Positions 12,299 to 24,112 of a stretch of 64,000 nucleotides of DNA are shown here, piece after piece; positions within the stretch are counted from its first letter, which is position 1; each line of letters starts with the position of its first letter. Position numbers and translations under genes: made by a program. This stretch comes from Anastatus disparis (Eukaryota > Arthropoda > Insecta > Hymenoptera > Eupelmidae). The stretch lies in the NCBI GenBank assembly GCA_017163975.1, contig JAFFSR010000301.1, positions 1,779,001-1,843,000 of the forward strand, written 5' to 3'. The notes beneath the pieces are model-generated. The model worked only from the letters and a program-made list of their open reading frames with translations. It was not told the origin of the DNA and searched no databases.

Positions 12299-13205
12299 CA
12301 AGGACTCTACTTTTTTAAGTAATCGATAGATACATATGAAAAAATGTTTTAGTTTATTATTTAATCTTTTACAACAGACATTTACAACATAAATATTCGA
12401 GATTAAAATAATTTAAAATGATTATAACATAAAAATTAACATCATTAGAAAAAAAATTGTTTTTTTAAGTTTTTGAAATATTTATACGCAAATAAATTAC
12501 AATTTTACTAGTCTTTTTGTAGATTTACATTAGATCTTGTGTTCTCCACACATTCAGTATCAGGATTTAAAATGGACGTTTGATTGAGACATTATGAAAA
12601 CTTCAGAAATATTTTATAACTTGTTTAATTTTATATGTTAATAATTATATATCCAAAATAATAATTAGAAAAAATGTCATGATCCATTCATTTTAAATCC
12701 CAAATACAAAGAAAAAATAAATTTTAACAGTATTTGCCTCAAAACACACAACATCTAACATTCATATTAGAAATAAATCTTTATTTATGTTTCTATTATA
12801 TATCCTTCTAACTCAACATTATCCAAGTCAATATATTCATTTTGAAAGATGAAATTTTGAAAACCAATATTTTTAAGTTCTGCAGCAAACTTAACAATTC
12901 AATTCAGAAACTGTAGTTGTTAATATAGAATATAAAATACAAATTTAGATTGATATATAATTTTATAGAAAAACCATTTTTTTATTGGTCATAAGTTTAT
13001 TTAAAACAATATTTATATTATTTTTTTCTGTTCGTTTTTATTGAAGTACATATAAGTCACTTTAAAATCAGCAGATCCAATTGAATTTTAAATTATGCAC
13101 AATTTATCATTTAATCATGTATGATTACAAATTATTTTTAAGATCACTAATGTAAATAATAATAAAATAATGCTTGCTTTATTTTATATAGATATATACA
13201 TATTA
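12299..13205. other. AT-rich DNA, nothing recognisable
   Basis: No coding or structural signal beyond AT richness. Confidence 0.5.
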
Positions 13206-13449
13206 AGGTGGTCGTTATTTACCGGGTTGCTTGCAACCTTGCTTAAAAATCTTATATCGATTTCTTATCACTGAAAACTGAGAGAACCATTTAAAGACCT
13301 TTTTGGAATGGCTATTTGACCCTTCCAGTATTAAAAAAAATGATTTTTTTCGTTTTTTAAAAATTTTTTTTTAGATTCTTACCTACTACTGACTAATAAA
13401 AAAATTTTCCACATCCGTTTCTTTGATAAATTATCAGTATTTACATTAA

Positions 13450-14223
13450 GACTAGGCCGGAGTAGAACCTGATACCGACCGAGTAACAATTGAGTTGTTT
13501 GTTATTTAACAGCAGGCCGGAGTAGAACCTGATACCGACCGAGTAACAATTGAGTTGTTTGTTATTTACTCAAGTATTGATCGGTGTATCTTCAAAATAA
13601 AGGTTGACCGCAATAGATATTATTATTATGAATATCTATGCACAAGAAAAAAAAAATCTACCGATTTGTTTTTGAGAAAAGTAAGGAACGCCGAAGTAAA
13701 AGATTATGTTTATAATATTTTCGCGTTCCTTACTTTTCTCAAAAACAAAGCGATAGATTTTTTTTTTCTTGTACATAAATATTTGTAATAATAATATCTA
13801 TTGCGATCAACCTTTATTTTGAAGATACACCGATTAATACTTGAGTAAATAACAAAAATGCCAATTAGACAAGGACAGCGAATCCGGCCTGCTCTTAATC
13901 AAGTATTAAGCGGTGTATCTTCAAATTAAAGTTTGAGCGCAACAGATATTATTATTATAAACATCTATGCACAAAAAAAAAAAATTCTACCGTTTTGTTT
14001 TTCAGAAGAGTAAGGGACGCCGAAGTGAAAGTTTATGTTTATAATATTTTCGCATTTCTTACTTTTCTCAAAAACAAATTGGTAGATTTTTTTTTTCTTG
14101 TGCATGCATATTCGTAATGATAATATCTATTGCGCTTAACCTTGAATTTGCAGATACACCGATTAATACTTGAGTAAATAACAAAAATCTCAATTAGACA
14201 AGGACAGCGAATCTGGCATGCTC
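13450..14223 (+). mobile_element. TTAA-MITE family 1, copy split by another copy of itself
   Basis: The outer ends are flanked by TTAA at 13446-13449 and 14224-14227. The first 56 bases (GACTAGGCCGGAG...) and the part after 13898 form one element. A second complete copy sits between them. The other arm of the giant inverted repeat shows an unoccupied TTAA at the equivalent place near 46430. Confidence 0.75.
13510..13894 (+). mobile_element. TTAA-MITE family 1, complete copy (385 bp)
   Basis: Flanked by TTAA at 13506-13509 and 13895-13898. Ends resemble CAGCAGGCCGGAG and GGATTCGC/GGCCTGCTC. The element is a near-palindrome: the two halves contain inverted copies of GAGAAAAGTAAGGAACGC. The ORFs inside arise from the palindrome and are not called as genes. 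Confidence 0.8.
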
Positions 14224-14281
14224 TTAATTTTTTTTCAAATGTCTCTAGGTGCTCCGAATCTGGAAGCACAGTTGCTATCTT

Positions 14282-15080
14282 CCCTAGTGAAAAAAATCAG
14301 GTGACAAATTACCTGATTTTTTTCTCAGGTGATTTATCATGCCAAAACATCATGTACCGATTTTTTTTGTTTTTACACGTTTTGAACTATGCTTACTAGG
14401 AGAGGCCCAGGCCTCCGGATCACGGATTTTGCTCAAACTTTGGGATAAGTTTCTAGGTGTCAAAATATGAAGAAAACCAGAATTTTGGACCCTAACGCTT
14501 AAAATTTCCCTAGTTATGGGTAGTTAAAGAAAATCACTGAAAATGTTACTAGATTTCCAAACGCTTATAGCTCTTTAGCATTACCAGTTAGAAGCTTGAA
14601 ACCATTTTCGAATGAAAGCTGACCTCAAATCCTTTCGAATTAGTGCTTGCAGCATATCAAAATATTATTTTTCCCAACGTTACAGCGTTATAAGATTTTA
14701 ACGTGAATTTCCTTTTAAAAACATTAATTAATAATCAATGCTAAAATGTAGTACAATTTTTATAACACTGTAGCTATGGGAAAAAATAATATTTTGATAT
14801 GCTGTAGGTGCTATTTCGAAAGGATTTGAGCTCAGCTTTCATTTAAAAATAATTACAAGTGTCTAGTTATTAATGCTAAAGAACTATAGGCGTTTGAAAA
14901 TCTAGTAACTTTTTCAGTGATTTTCTCTAATTGCCTATAACTAGGGAAATTTTGAGCGTTAGGGTCTAAAATTCTGGTTTTCTCCATATTTTGACATGTA
15001 GAAACTTATCCCAAAGTTTAAGCAAAATCCGTGATCCGGAGGCCTGGGCCTCTCCTAGTTAGTCAATTCAGAAAAATTAG
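14282..15080 (+). mobile_element. MITE family A, truncated copy interrupted by a 663-bp element
   Basis: CCCTAGTGAAAAAAATCAGG through GAACTATGCTTA matches the first half of the 11928-12298 element. After the nested insertion, sequence resumes with GTCAATT and ends soon after, near the foldback at 15082. Confidence 0.65.
14396..15058. mobile_element. 663-bp MITE of the CTAGGAGAGG family with TTA target duplication
   Basis: Almost the whole element is one inverted repeat. It begins CTAGGAGAGGCCCAGGCCTC and ends with the reverse complement, each arm being about 320 bp. TTA flanks both sides (14393-14395 and 15059-15061). Removing the element and one TTA restores the sequence of the uninterrupted MITE A at about 12025-12045 (ACTTAGTCAATT). 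The terminal 10 bases and a following GATTTT-CT-AAACT block are shared with the 9.25 kb transposon at 53950-63201, so this looks like a non-autonomous relative. Confidence 0.85.
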
Positions 15081-15081
15081 A

Positions 15082-15285
15082 GTATTAAGTATGACTTAAA
15101 ACTTAAGTTTCGTTACTTGAGTATTAGCTGTTACTTTGATTGAGTGCTACCTGAAGAGGTTATCACAGTTAGTTATTAAACAAAATCACACAAATAAGAT
15201 AGTCGTCGGTAAGGATGTAACACTCAATTGAAGTAACAGCTGATACTCAAGTAACGATACTTAATTTTTAAGTCATACTTAATAC
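15082..15285. mobile_element. Foldback MITE, 204 bp
   Basis: Begins GTATTAAGTATGACTTAAAA and ends with the near-complement TTTTTAAGTCATACTTAATAC (last 20 bases considered). Arms of about 65 bp include CGTTACTTGAGTAT and AGCTGTTACTT. No convincing target duplication. Confidence 0.65.
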
Positions 15286-15982
15286 CCACGAATTTTATTA
15301 AAGCAATATAATATTTAAAAGATTTTATCACATATAAAGTAGTAAAATATCAACAAAATCACGAAAGAACAGTTTAAATACCTAATCTAAAATGTGGAAA
15401 GATTTTAAGCCGAATATTTGTATATCTTATTTTTCTGACTTGATTGCATAATTAAATTCATAAATAAAGTTCTAGAATACAATTTCATAATATAGATAAT
15501 AATACAAAGTCTGCAAATGAGCTACAATCAGCCAAAAACGTCGAAAAAATGAGTTTTTTGCATTTTAAAATATGGCGCACCAACAGGAAATATCCAGAAA
15601 AATTCAGGCAAGTAATTTTAAACAAAATACATATTTTTTTAAATACCGCATTTCCCGTAAAAATAGGAAGGGTTTGAATTTTTTTTTCATCCTTTTAGGT
15701 TATATAGCATCATCAAATCTTTATGAAAAAATTCTACATGATTTGTAGCCATTTAAGCTATAAGCACGATTTTCTTGGGGTTTTTTTACCAACTAGATGC
15801 GGAGAAAAAAATAAATACTGAAAAAGTCATTTTTTCCATGCTGTGGACCGGGGGAGGGGGGTCGTGGTCTGCAAATATGACAAAAACTATTTTTTTTTCA
15901 TCCAAAACAAAGTTACAAAGTCAAACAAAAATTTCAGGGACAGGGCAAAATTGACTATCTTAACGGGGGGTACCCTTTGTTC
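15286..15982. other. AT-rich DNA, nothing recognisable
   Basis: No genes seen. Contains a short G-rich stretch near 15850. Confidence 0.5.
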
Positions 15983-17033
15983 TCAACACTCTTGATAATT
16001 CTTAATTATTAATATGATAAATAGCTAATATTATTATAATATTTTAAAATGTTATTATATTTTTACAATTTGAATCTTAATTAGTGCAGAATTTAGCTTA
16101 ATTAATAAGTGCACATTCGCATAATCAAATTCCACTTATAAGTTTAAAGTCAAAGTACACTAAACGAATAATTACTTACAGTTGTATTCTAAACTGCTAT
16201 TTGATTAATATCAAATAAAGAAATTAGTTTGTAATGTGAACTTACAATACACTAAACAATCAAGTTTAAAATACACAACGGAAACCTATAAAACGAAAGT
16301 GAACAAGCTGTTCAGCTTGATAACTTTTAAATTATAGATAAGGATTTATTTTTAGTTTAAAAAAGCTGGTGTTGAAGTAATGATCCCAAAAATATCAACA
16401 GAACCTACTGATTTATTTTACAGATTTATTGATACTGTTCACTGTTGAGTGTAAGTCAGCATCTACAATTGTACTTAATGATTACCTGTAAAAGTTATTG
16501 TTTTTTTTTTATTTTCTTGGTGTATTCAGTACAATGTTTGTAAATATGCAGACCATAGCAAGGTCCTTTGTCTTGTTAAATTTCAGAATAAATTCCAAAT
16601 TGTTGTGATAAAACTTTGAAAGACATAGTCTAACCAGAAGAGGATACGACCTTCGGGTGATAGATTGGAATGAAACTTTGGAGTAAGTTTAAGTATCATA
16701 AAACTAAGAAAAACCCTCAGCTATAGGGTCTAATGATGAGTCTTTTTCTAAATACAGCACATCATATGATTTCTGATAATACGTACTTTCTTCACATTAT
16801 TACTTTCAATTTCTAAATTCTAATGTTTTTCATTACTTTAAAGCACTTTATTTTGCTTTGGTATTCTTATAATTATCTAAAATTGTTATATTGTAATTAC
16901 AAAATACAATATTTAATCTTGTATAATACTATCAAAGACAAAATTAGATTAAACTATTAATTTACTTTATAGTCGATAGCCCAATCATTAATAAAATTAA
17001 TCTGGAACTTGACGAATACTTTTGTATTAATGA

Positions 17034-17801
17034 ATATCATCACGTCATCTTTTTTTATAATTTTTGTATGACTCCTTTGATCCTAAATCATGTTTACAGA
17101 ACTGCATATAAGAAGATCAGAATTTTAAGCTTAACAAGACCTTAACTTCGTTTAATTCATTTCAGATCACTTTAACGACTGCTGTGGCTGTTAGTCCTAT
17201 AGCTAAAGAAAAAAAACCTGAAAGTAATTACAAAGTATCAATTTTCATAAACAATTAAACAATTTGAAAGGGGATTTAAACAATTTGGAATACGTATATC
17301 ACATTTATCTATATTCCAAATTTCTAGAGCACAGATTACCTAATGACAAATCATTGATATTTTAAACTTTTTGTATAAACATTTTTTATTAACCCCCCTG
17401 CGTATCAATTATCCCTGACGAAATCACTTCCAAATGGACTAATTTTTTCGCAAGTGATTTTATGCCCTTACTTTTGGACGAGTATACTCGTCAAGGTGCA
17501 CACCGCGACAGTTTCGTTTGGACGAGTATACTCGGAACAGTACGCAGGGGGGTCAAAATAAAATCTGAATTACTTTTAAAGCTTATGAAAATTGATACTT
17601 TGTAATTACTTTCAGGTTTTCTTTTTCTCTAGCAATAGCACTAACAGCTTCAGCAGTCGTTGTGACTTGAAATGAATTAAGCAAAGTCAAGGACTCGCTT
17701 TGCTTAAAATTCTGATCTTCTTTAAAGCAGTCATGTAAACATGATTTAGGATCAAAGAAGTCAGAAAAATTATAGAAAATGGATGAAGTGATGATATCAT
17801 G
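17034..17801. repeat. Inverted duplication of an exon-like segment
   Basis: The segment 17034-17262 recurs inverted at 17583-17801. The minus-strand version opens a frame at 17583-17843 (T-A-E-A-V-S-A-I-A-R-E-K-E), and the plus-strand copy is a diverged form of the same with an acceptor-like TTCATTTCAG. The protein is not recognised. The spacer holds a small TTAA-flanked element. Confidence 0.5.
17393..17552. mobile_element. 160-bp TTAA-type MITE with a 16-bp perfect palindrome
   Basis: Ends CCCCCCTGCGTA and TACGCAGGGGGG, flanked by TTAA and TCAA. The 16-base palindrome GACGAGTATACTCGTC is at 17477-17492, and a near copy, GACGAGTATACTCGG, is at 17521-17535. The TTAA target suggests a piggyBac-type origin. 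Confidence 0.65.
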
Positions 17802-17941
17802 GGACGCGGTAGCGCCCCGAAAGGCAAGTTTGCGAAGCCGCATCGTGCGTGACGAGACCTATTTACTTTGAGTTTCAAATTTTAAAAATTGAAACTCACA
17901 AAATATATATTAAATATATGTATTTACTTGTTAATTACTTG

Positions 17942-17944
<3 letters not shown>

Positions 17945-17978
<34 letters not shown>
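17945..17978. repeat. (AT)n microsatellite
   Basis: Uninterrupted TA dinucleotides. A short (GA)n run is at about 18161-18176. Confidence 0.9.
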
Positions 17979-17982
<4 letters not shown>

Positions 17983-18219
17983 ATGCTAATAAACATTTCA
18001 TACCAAAAACATCTAAAAAATGACGTATCTATTATTTTTTGTATGATATATAGGCTAGACCCGCGATTTCTTGTTTTTAATAATTTTCTCATTCAGTCAA
18101 ACGTATGAGACGGAAGTTGCGCGCGCAGTCACCTGAGCAGGCGGACGTATATAGAAAAAAGAGAGAGAGAGAGAGAAGATAACATGTGGCATATGCATAG
18201 AGTGAATGAGAGAGAACGA

Positions 18220-19849
18220 CCCTGTTGAAAATAATGACGTCTTTCCAGTACGTCTTTGAAAGATGTCTTTCAAGACGTCTTTGAATACGTCTTTGAAGAC
18301 GTCATTGGTCGTGTCTTAGATTGGAACAAAATAAGACGTCATTTTTTTAATGTTCCGGAAATATAGTAACCAAATGACGTCTTTTTTATAAGTAAAATAA
18401 TTTCAAAGACGTATTTTTTCCATAAATACTCATAGTAAAAGACATAAATTTTCAAAAAAAAATTCTTTTTTTTAAAACGAATGACGTCCTCCCTGTTGAA
18501 AATAATGACGTCTTTGGTCGCGTCTTACATTGGAACCAAAAAAGACGTCATTTTTCCAATGTTTAGAAAATTCAACAAATGACGTCTTTTTATTATTTCA
18601 AAGACGCATTTTTTTTAATAAAAATGACGTCTTTTCTTACGAATTTTTATTTAAAAAAATACGTCTTTGGAAATGTAAAATGACGTTATTCGTTAAATAG
18701 CTTTTCGAAACATTGGAAAAATGACATCTTTTTTGTTCCAATTTCAGACACAACTAAAGACGTCTTTCAAAGACGTCATTTTCTCCGAATTTAAGAGAAA
18801 AAAAACGTCATTTTTCATGAATTATGTCATTGAAAAATGACTTTACATGATAATCATTTTCCATTCAAAGGAAAAAACAACAAAAACGAGGTAAACCTCG
18901 TAGTTTAAACTCCTCGAAAAAAGAAGAGCATTTGCGATTAAGCTGAGATCATTCTGGCCTTATATATCTGCGTCTTTGAAATTTGTATAAGGGATCGCAA
19001 AACTTGAAAATCGCCACCTGGTAAGTTAAAATAAAATTGACGCAAGCGCAACCATCAATTCGACTGTAAGTCACTAGGTGGCGATTTTCAAGTTTTGCGA
19101 TCCCTTATACAAATTTTAAAGACACACATATATAAGGCCAGAACGCTCTCAGTTCAATCGCATATGTTCTTCGTTTTTCGAAGAGTTGAAACTACGAGGT
19201 TAACCTCGTTTTTGTTGTTTTTTCCTTTAAATGGAAAATGATTATCATGTAAAGTCATTTTTCAATGACATAATTCATGAAAAATAACATTTTTTATTCC
19301 TAAATTCGTAGAAAATGACGTCTTTGAAAGACGTCTTTAGTTGTGTCTGAAATTGGAACAAAAAAGATGTCTTTTCTCCAATGTTTAGAAAAGCTATTTA
19401 ACAAATAACGTCATTTTACATTTTCAAAGACGTATTTTTTAAATAAAAATTCGTAAGAAAAGACGTCATTTTTATTAAAAAAAATACGTCTTTGAAATAA
19501 TAAAAAGACGTCATTTGTTGAATTTTCTAAACATTGGAAAAATGACGTCTTTTTTGGTTCCAATGTAAGACGCGACCAAAGACGTCATTATTTTCAACAG
19601 GGAGGACGTCATTCGTTTTAAAAAAAAGAATTTTTTTTTGAAAATTTATGTCTTTTACTATGAGTATTTATGGAAAAAATACGTCTTTGAAATTATTTTA
19701 CTTATAAAAAAGACGTCATTTGGTTACTATATTTCCGGAACATTAAAAAAATGACGTCTTATTTTGTTCCAATCTAAGACACGACCAAAGACGTCTTCAA
19801 AGACATCTTTCAAAGACGTACTGGAAAGACGTCATTATTTTGAACAGGG
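18220..19849. mobile_element. 1.63 kb hairpin element built from GACGTC-rich units
   Basis: Begins CCCTGTTGAAAATAATGACG and ends with its near-complement (CGTCATTATTTTGAACAGGG). The two halves are inverted copies almost throughout, meeting near 19040. Each arm holds tandem copies of a roughly 270-bp unit dense in TGACGTCTTT and AAGACGTC. A full internal start (CCCTGTTGAAAA) recurs at 18491, with its complement ending at 19602. The flanks are GA on both sides. No coding capacity. It would fold into a very long stem if single-stranded or transcribed. Confidence 0.85.
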
Positions 19850-20580
19850 GAGTAACAGCAAACAGCAGTGTCTTGAAAGTGACGAACATAGAAAAAAGAG
19901 AGTCCACTCGTATACATTAGAATGAGTACAAAAGAGACAGCAAGAATAACAGCAGTATATATGATGTACATACACATATATTAAATCTGATTGCTTTGAT
20001 GATATCGTATATTTGATGATTAATCAGCTGTTGCGTTGCTCCACATTTGCTTCAATTTTTGAAAATACAGTACAATTCTTAGTGTGATTATTATTATTTA
20101 TTTACTTAGTCTTTACAAAAATAATAATTAATAAGTGAATTTATATTTAACAAACTAAATTGATTGTGATTTGTAAAGAGACAGTTTTTTAGGTTATATA
20201 TGTGAAAAATGTATTTTATAAATTTATTATTAATAAGCAGACAATTTTTTAGGTTAGATTTGTGAAAATGTTATTTGATAAATATATTTTTTATGAACTC
20301 TGTCTCAAGGTTTAGCAATTGTATACTAAAATGGTGTACATGAATATTGTACATTAATTGAGATTAAAAATAATATTTTGATTGTATATGATAATATGTG
20401 AAAAACATGTATATACATGTTTGGTATTACACATTTTGTAACATTATTAATAATTTTTTATAGAATCTACTGACATAATTATTAATACAAATCATTAACT
20501 TTATTTTTAGTTTTAAATTTAATACATTAAATCTATTAAATTATAGTTTTGAGAAATTAGCTTTTTGTTTTAACTTTTAA
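19850..20580. other. AT-rich DNA with a short tandem repeat
   Basis: Two related copies of about 75 bp containing AGACA-TTTTTTAGGTTA-AT-TGTGAAAA are at about 20179-20290. No genes seen. Confidence 0.5.
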
Positions 20581-20983
20581 CGGCATGTCGGAGTTGCAGC
20601 AATCGAGTTTTGCTTTTTTTATTTTATCAATATCTTTTTAAATTCTTAACTTAAACAAATATAATGACTTGTCCGCACTAAAGCTATATTAATACAATAA
20701 TTTTTGTTAAAATAAAAAATCATTTGGACTTGTTATTTTTTTATGAGCTTAAATTGGAAATTAGATATCGAACTCGACAAACCTAACCTTAAAATACGAT
20801 ACATTGAAAGTTTTTATTATAACTTTATATGTATAATATTTTGGTGAATTTCTTGAGTTGTCCGCACTAGAGTTTAATCTTACAAATTATTTCTTTGTAG
20901 CAAAGAAACTCGATTAAACGCTTCGTTTATTCATAAGTTAGGATTGGAAATATTATTAGAAGGTGGACAGCTTCGTCATGCTC
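20581..20983 (+). mobile_element. TTAA-MITE family 2 (403 bp)
   Basis: Flanked by TTAA (20577-20580, 20984-20987). Starts CGGCATGTCGGAGTTGCAGC and ends GGACAGCTTCGTCATGCTC. Two more full copies are at 53440-53842 and 54279-54680. Confidence 0.85.
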
Positions 20984-20987
20984 TTAA

Positions 20988-22023
20988 TGTATTAAATAAT
21001 AAGTAAAAAAATACTACATTGAGCACTTTATTAAAAAAAAATACTAAAAAAATATTACATAATACACTTGACAAAACTGAAATCTTGAAGTAAGTAGAAA
21101 ATTCCAGTAACGCAAAAGGATAATAAGTAACATTTTATTTTTTCAATTAAAAATTGAAAATTTGGCAAGCATTTTGTTAATTTAAATTGTTATGTGAGTG
21201 TTCAAATAAAAATATACACTATGATTTTAAAAATGTGTATTAAGGTATCCGGACTAATAAGTGAGTTCAAGCTCGAAGGAATGTCTAAAAATTTGAATGT
21301 GATAGTAATCTTTTCTTCTTATAATAATAAATAATGAAACTTTTTTATCTTAAATATATATTAAACACAAGTCTTTGGTCCATGCATAGCTTTAAAAAAT
21401 CTGATCTGATGCTTGAAATTCATTTTATTGATCAAAGAGATTATTCGAAAAAGTCAAAGAAATTATTGATGACACTTTCTCAGTTAATTTTAAACTAATT
21501 GACTTCATAATTTTCAGAGATCTTCAATATATATCTTTACAAAATAATAATGCTAGAATTGTGATAATATATGTTTAAGTGAGTGTTGAACTGAATTACA
21601 TACATGAAATTCACAAAAATATCTATTTTTTCCCATATTTTAAGGTTTTTTTTAAACTAAACTTTTAAATTCTTTTTTATAATCAGAACTATTATTTTGT
21701 GAAGATATAAAAATTGAAAATCTATGGAAAAGCTTACGATGACCACCACAATCAAGTATTTAAATAAAAGAAAGATTTTTTAAAATTATTTATGGACCAA
21801 AGTCTTGTACTTAAGATAAATTTAAGATAAAAAGAAATTTTATTAATTGATATAAAAAAATGTATCGTTACATTTAAATTTAATTTTTTTTCCAGGCCTA
21901 CCTTAAGAGCTTAATTAATAAGTATATATCTTCGACATTTTAATGTATGCTTATTAAATCTCAATATGCACAAAATATAATATTACATAACTACATTCTA
22001 CTTTACTTAAATGGATTGTAATA
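20988..22023. other. AT-rich DNA with a diverged inverted repeat
   Basis: About 55 bases around 21355-21410 (AAGTCTTTGGTCCATG) recur inverted at about 21775-21830 (TGGACCAAAGTCTTG). The block 20990-21110 is also similar, in direct orientation, to 28930-29010 plus 30060-30105. No genes seen. Confidence 0.45.
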
Positions 22024-22359
22024 CCCAGTTGAAAAAAACCATATAGTTTTACCACATGGTTTTACCACATGGTTTTACCACATAGTTAAACCATGTGGTA
22101 AAACTATGTGGTTTATAAAAAATTACTTTTTTGCCATACCCTGCCCAAAAGTACCACTTCTACTCCCGGCTCAAAATCGCAGAAGTGGTACTTTTGGCCC
22201 GGATATGGCAAAAAATCGTATATGCACCACGGAAGGTAAAATGGAGAACTCATAGAACGAGTTTGCCACCCTCGGCTTCGCCTCGGGTGTCAACTCACTC
22301 GTGCTATGGCCTCTCCTTTATTTTACCTCCCTAGGTGCATAATATACTATTGTCTCGCA

Positions 22360-24060
22360 AATTCAGAGGGCAAAAAGTTCTTTACTCCCACCACATTTAA
22401 TTTCTCTAAAAATAAGCGGGCGAAAAGTACTTTTCTCTTGCAAATTAAATTTCTCTTAAATTAAGCCAGAGCAACGTATTTATCTCTTGCAAATTCAGAA
22501 GGCAAAAAGTTCTTTACTTTCACCAAATTTAATTTCTCTAAAATTAAGGGGGCGAAAAATACTTTACTCCCGCAAGTCAAATTTCTCTTAAATGAAGGGG
22601 GAGCTGTGTACTTTTCTCCCGTAAATTCAGAGGGCGAAAGGTTCTTTACTCCCGCCAAATTTAATTTCTCTAAGAATAAGCGAGCGCAAAGTACTTTTCT
22701 CCTACTAATTAGACGGGAGAAAAGTACTTTTCTCTCGCAAATTCAGAAAGTGGAAAGTTCTTTACTCCCGCGAAATTTAATTTCTTTAAAAATAAGCGGG
22801 CGTAATAGTATATTTTTCCCCGAGGAAAAAAAAGTAAAGGATGTCCGAAATCGTATCTAAATTGTCATCTGAGCCGAAGGCGAGGGGGGCGAACATACGA
22901 TTTAAGAGGCGGCCGTATCATTCTGTCCTTGTCTAATCTAAATTTTCATTATAAATAAATAAAATATTTCCATAGAAAAGTAAGACAACTGCCCAATAGA
23001 GCAAAAGACAAGCAAATGATTCTTTTCTATGAAAAAATATGAAATTTTTATTATTTTTCGAGTGAAGTCTGAAACGAAAAAACAGTTCAATCAACTCAAT
23101 CAAGTTCGATTGTTTTTCCGTTTCAGACTTCACTCGAAAAATAATAAAAATTTCATATTTTTCATAGAAAAGAATCGTTTGCTTGTTCTTTTGCTCTATT
23201 GGGCGGTTGTCTTACTTTCCTATGAAAATATTTTATTTATTTATAATAACGAAAATTTAGATTAGACAAGGACAGAATGATACGGCCTCCTCTTAAGGCA
23301 TTCTTTTTTTTCCCGTGGCGAAAATGCGATTTTTTTCAACACCGGGCCGAAAATACAACTTTTTTTTGGCGCTATGTAAAAAAGTAGTAATTTCGGGCCA
23401 GGTGTTGAAAAAAATACTTTTATTCCGCAAATTAAATTTTTCTTAAATTTAGCGAGAAAAAAGAATTTTTATCTTGCAAATCAGAGAGCGAAAAGTTCTT
23501 TATTCCCGCCAAATTTAATTTCTTCAAAAATAAGCAGGCGTAAAGTACTTTTATTTCGCAAATTAAATTTTTCTTAAATTAAGCGAGAAAAAAGTATTTT
23601 TCTCTCGTAAATTCAGAGGGCGAAAAATTCTTTACTTTCGCCAAATTTAATTTCTCTAAAAATAAGAGGGCGAAAAGTACTTTACTCCCGCAAGTCAAAT
23701 TACTCTTAAATGAAGGGGGAGCTGTGTACTTTTCTCCCGCTAATTCAGAGGGCGAAAAGTTCTTTATTCCCGCCAAATTTAATTTCTTTAAAAATAAGCG
23801 TGCGTAAAATACTTTTATTCCGCAAATTAATTTTTTCTTAGATCAAGCGAGAAAAAGAATTTTTCTCTCGCAAATGAGAGAGCGAAAAGTTCTTTATTTC
23901 CGCCTAATTTAATTTCTCTAAAAATAATAGGGCGAAAAGTACTTTACTCTCGCAAGTCAAATTACTCTTAAATGAAGGGGGAGCTGTGTACTTTTCTCCC
24001 GCAAATTCAGAGAGCGAAAAGTTCTTTACTCCCGCCAAATTAAAAGTACATAAATTTGTA
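22360..24060 (+). repeat. Satellite array, left orientation
   Basis: Repeats of blocks such as GCGAAAAGTTCTTTACTCCC, GCCAAATTTAATTTCTC and AAAAGTACTTTTCTCCCG. The core AAAAGTACTTTT with flanking GGGAG/CTCCC is a palindrome. The array is interrupted by a TTAA MITE at 22906-23292. The ORFs here are by-products of the repeats. Confidence 0.8.
22906..23292. mobile_element. TTAA-MITE family 3 (387 bp)
   Basis: TTAA on both sides (22902-22905, 23293-23296). Ends GAGGCGGCCGTATCATTC and GAATGATACGGCCTCCTC. Near-perfect hairpin with arms sharing GAAATTTTTATTATTTTTCG. The other copy is at 31602-31984. Confidence 0.8.
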
Positions 24061-24112
24061 TGAATTATTACCGATTCAAAAAAACAATGTTATTTGAATT
24101 TTTTACCATTAA

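Larger units (their letters stand above)
13206..17033 (+). repeat. Left arm of the giant inverted repeat
   Basis: Blocks 13206-13385, 14228-14281 and about 15983-17033 match, in inverted order, sequence at 44256-46794. The gaps are later insertions: TTAA MITEs at 13450-14223, MITE A with a nested element at 14282-15080 and a foldback at 15082-15285. Near 16630-16682 there is a short coding-like stretch (T-R-R-G-Y-D-L-R-V-I-D-W-N) followed by a GTAAGT donor-like site. The same stretch is present in the right arm. Confidence 0.6.

Noticed and set aside
18061..18220. (GA)n-rich stretch as a regulatory promoter element
   Set aside because: No gene follows; it is just simple repeat next to the hairpin element.
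22360..24060. CRISPR-like repeat array
   Set aside because: Units vary in length and sequence, have no unique spacers, and the context is a eukaryotic mobile element.
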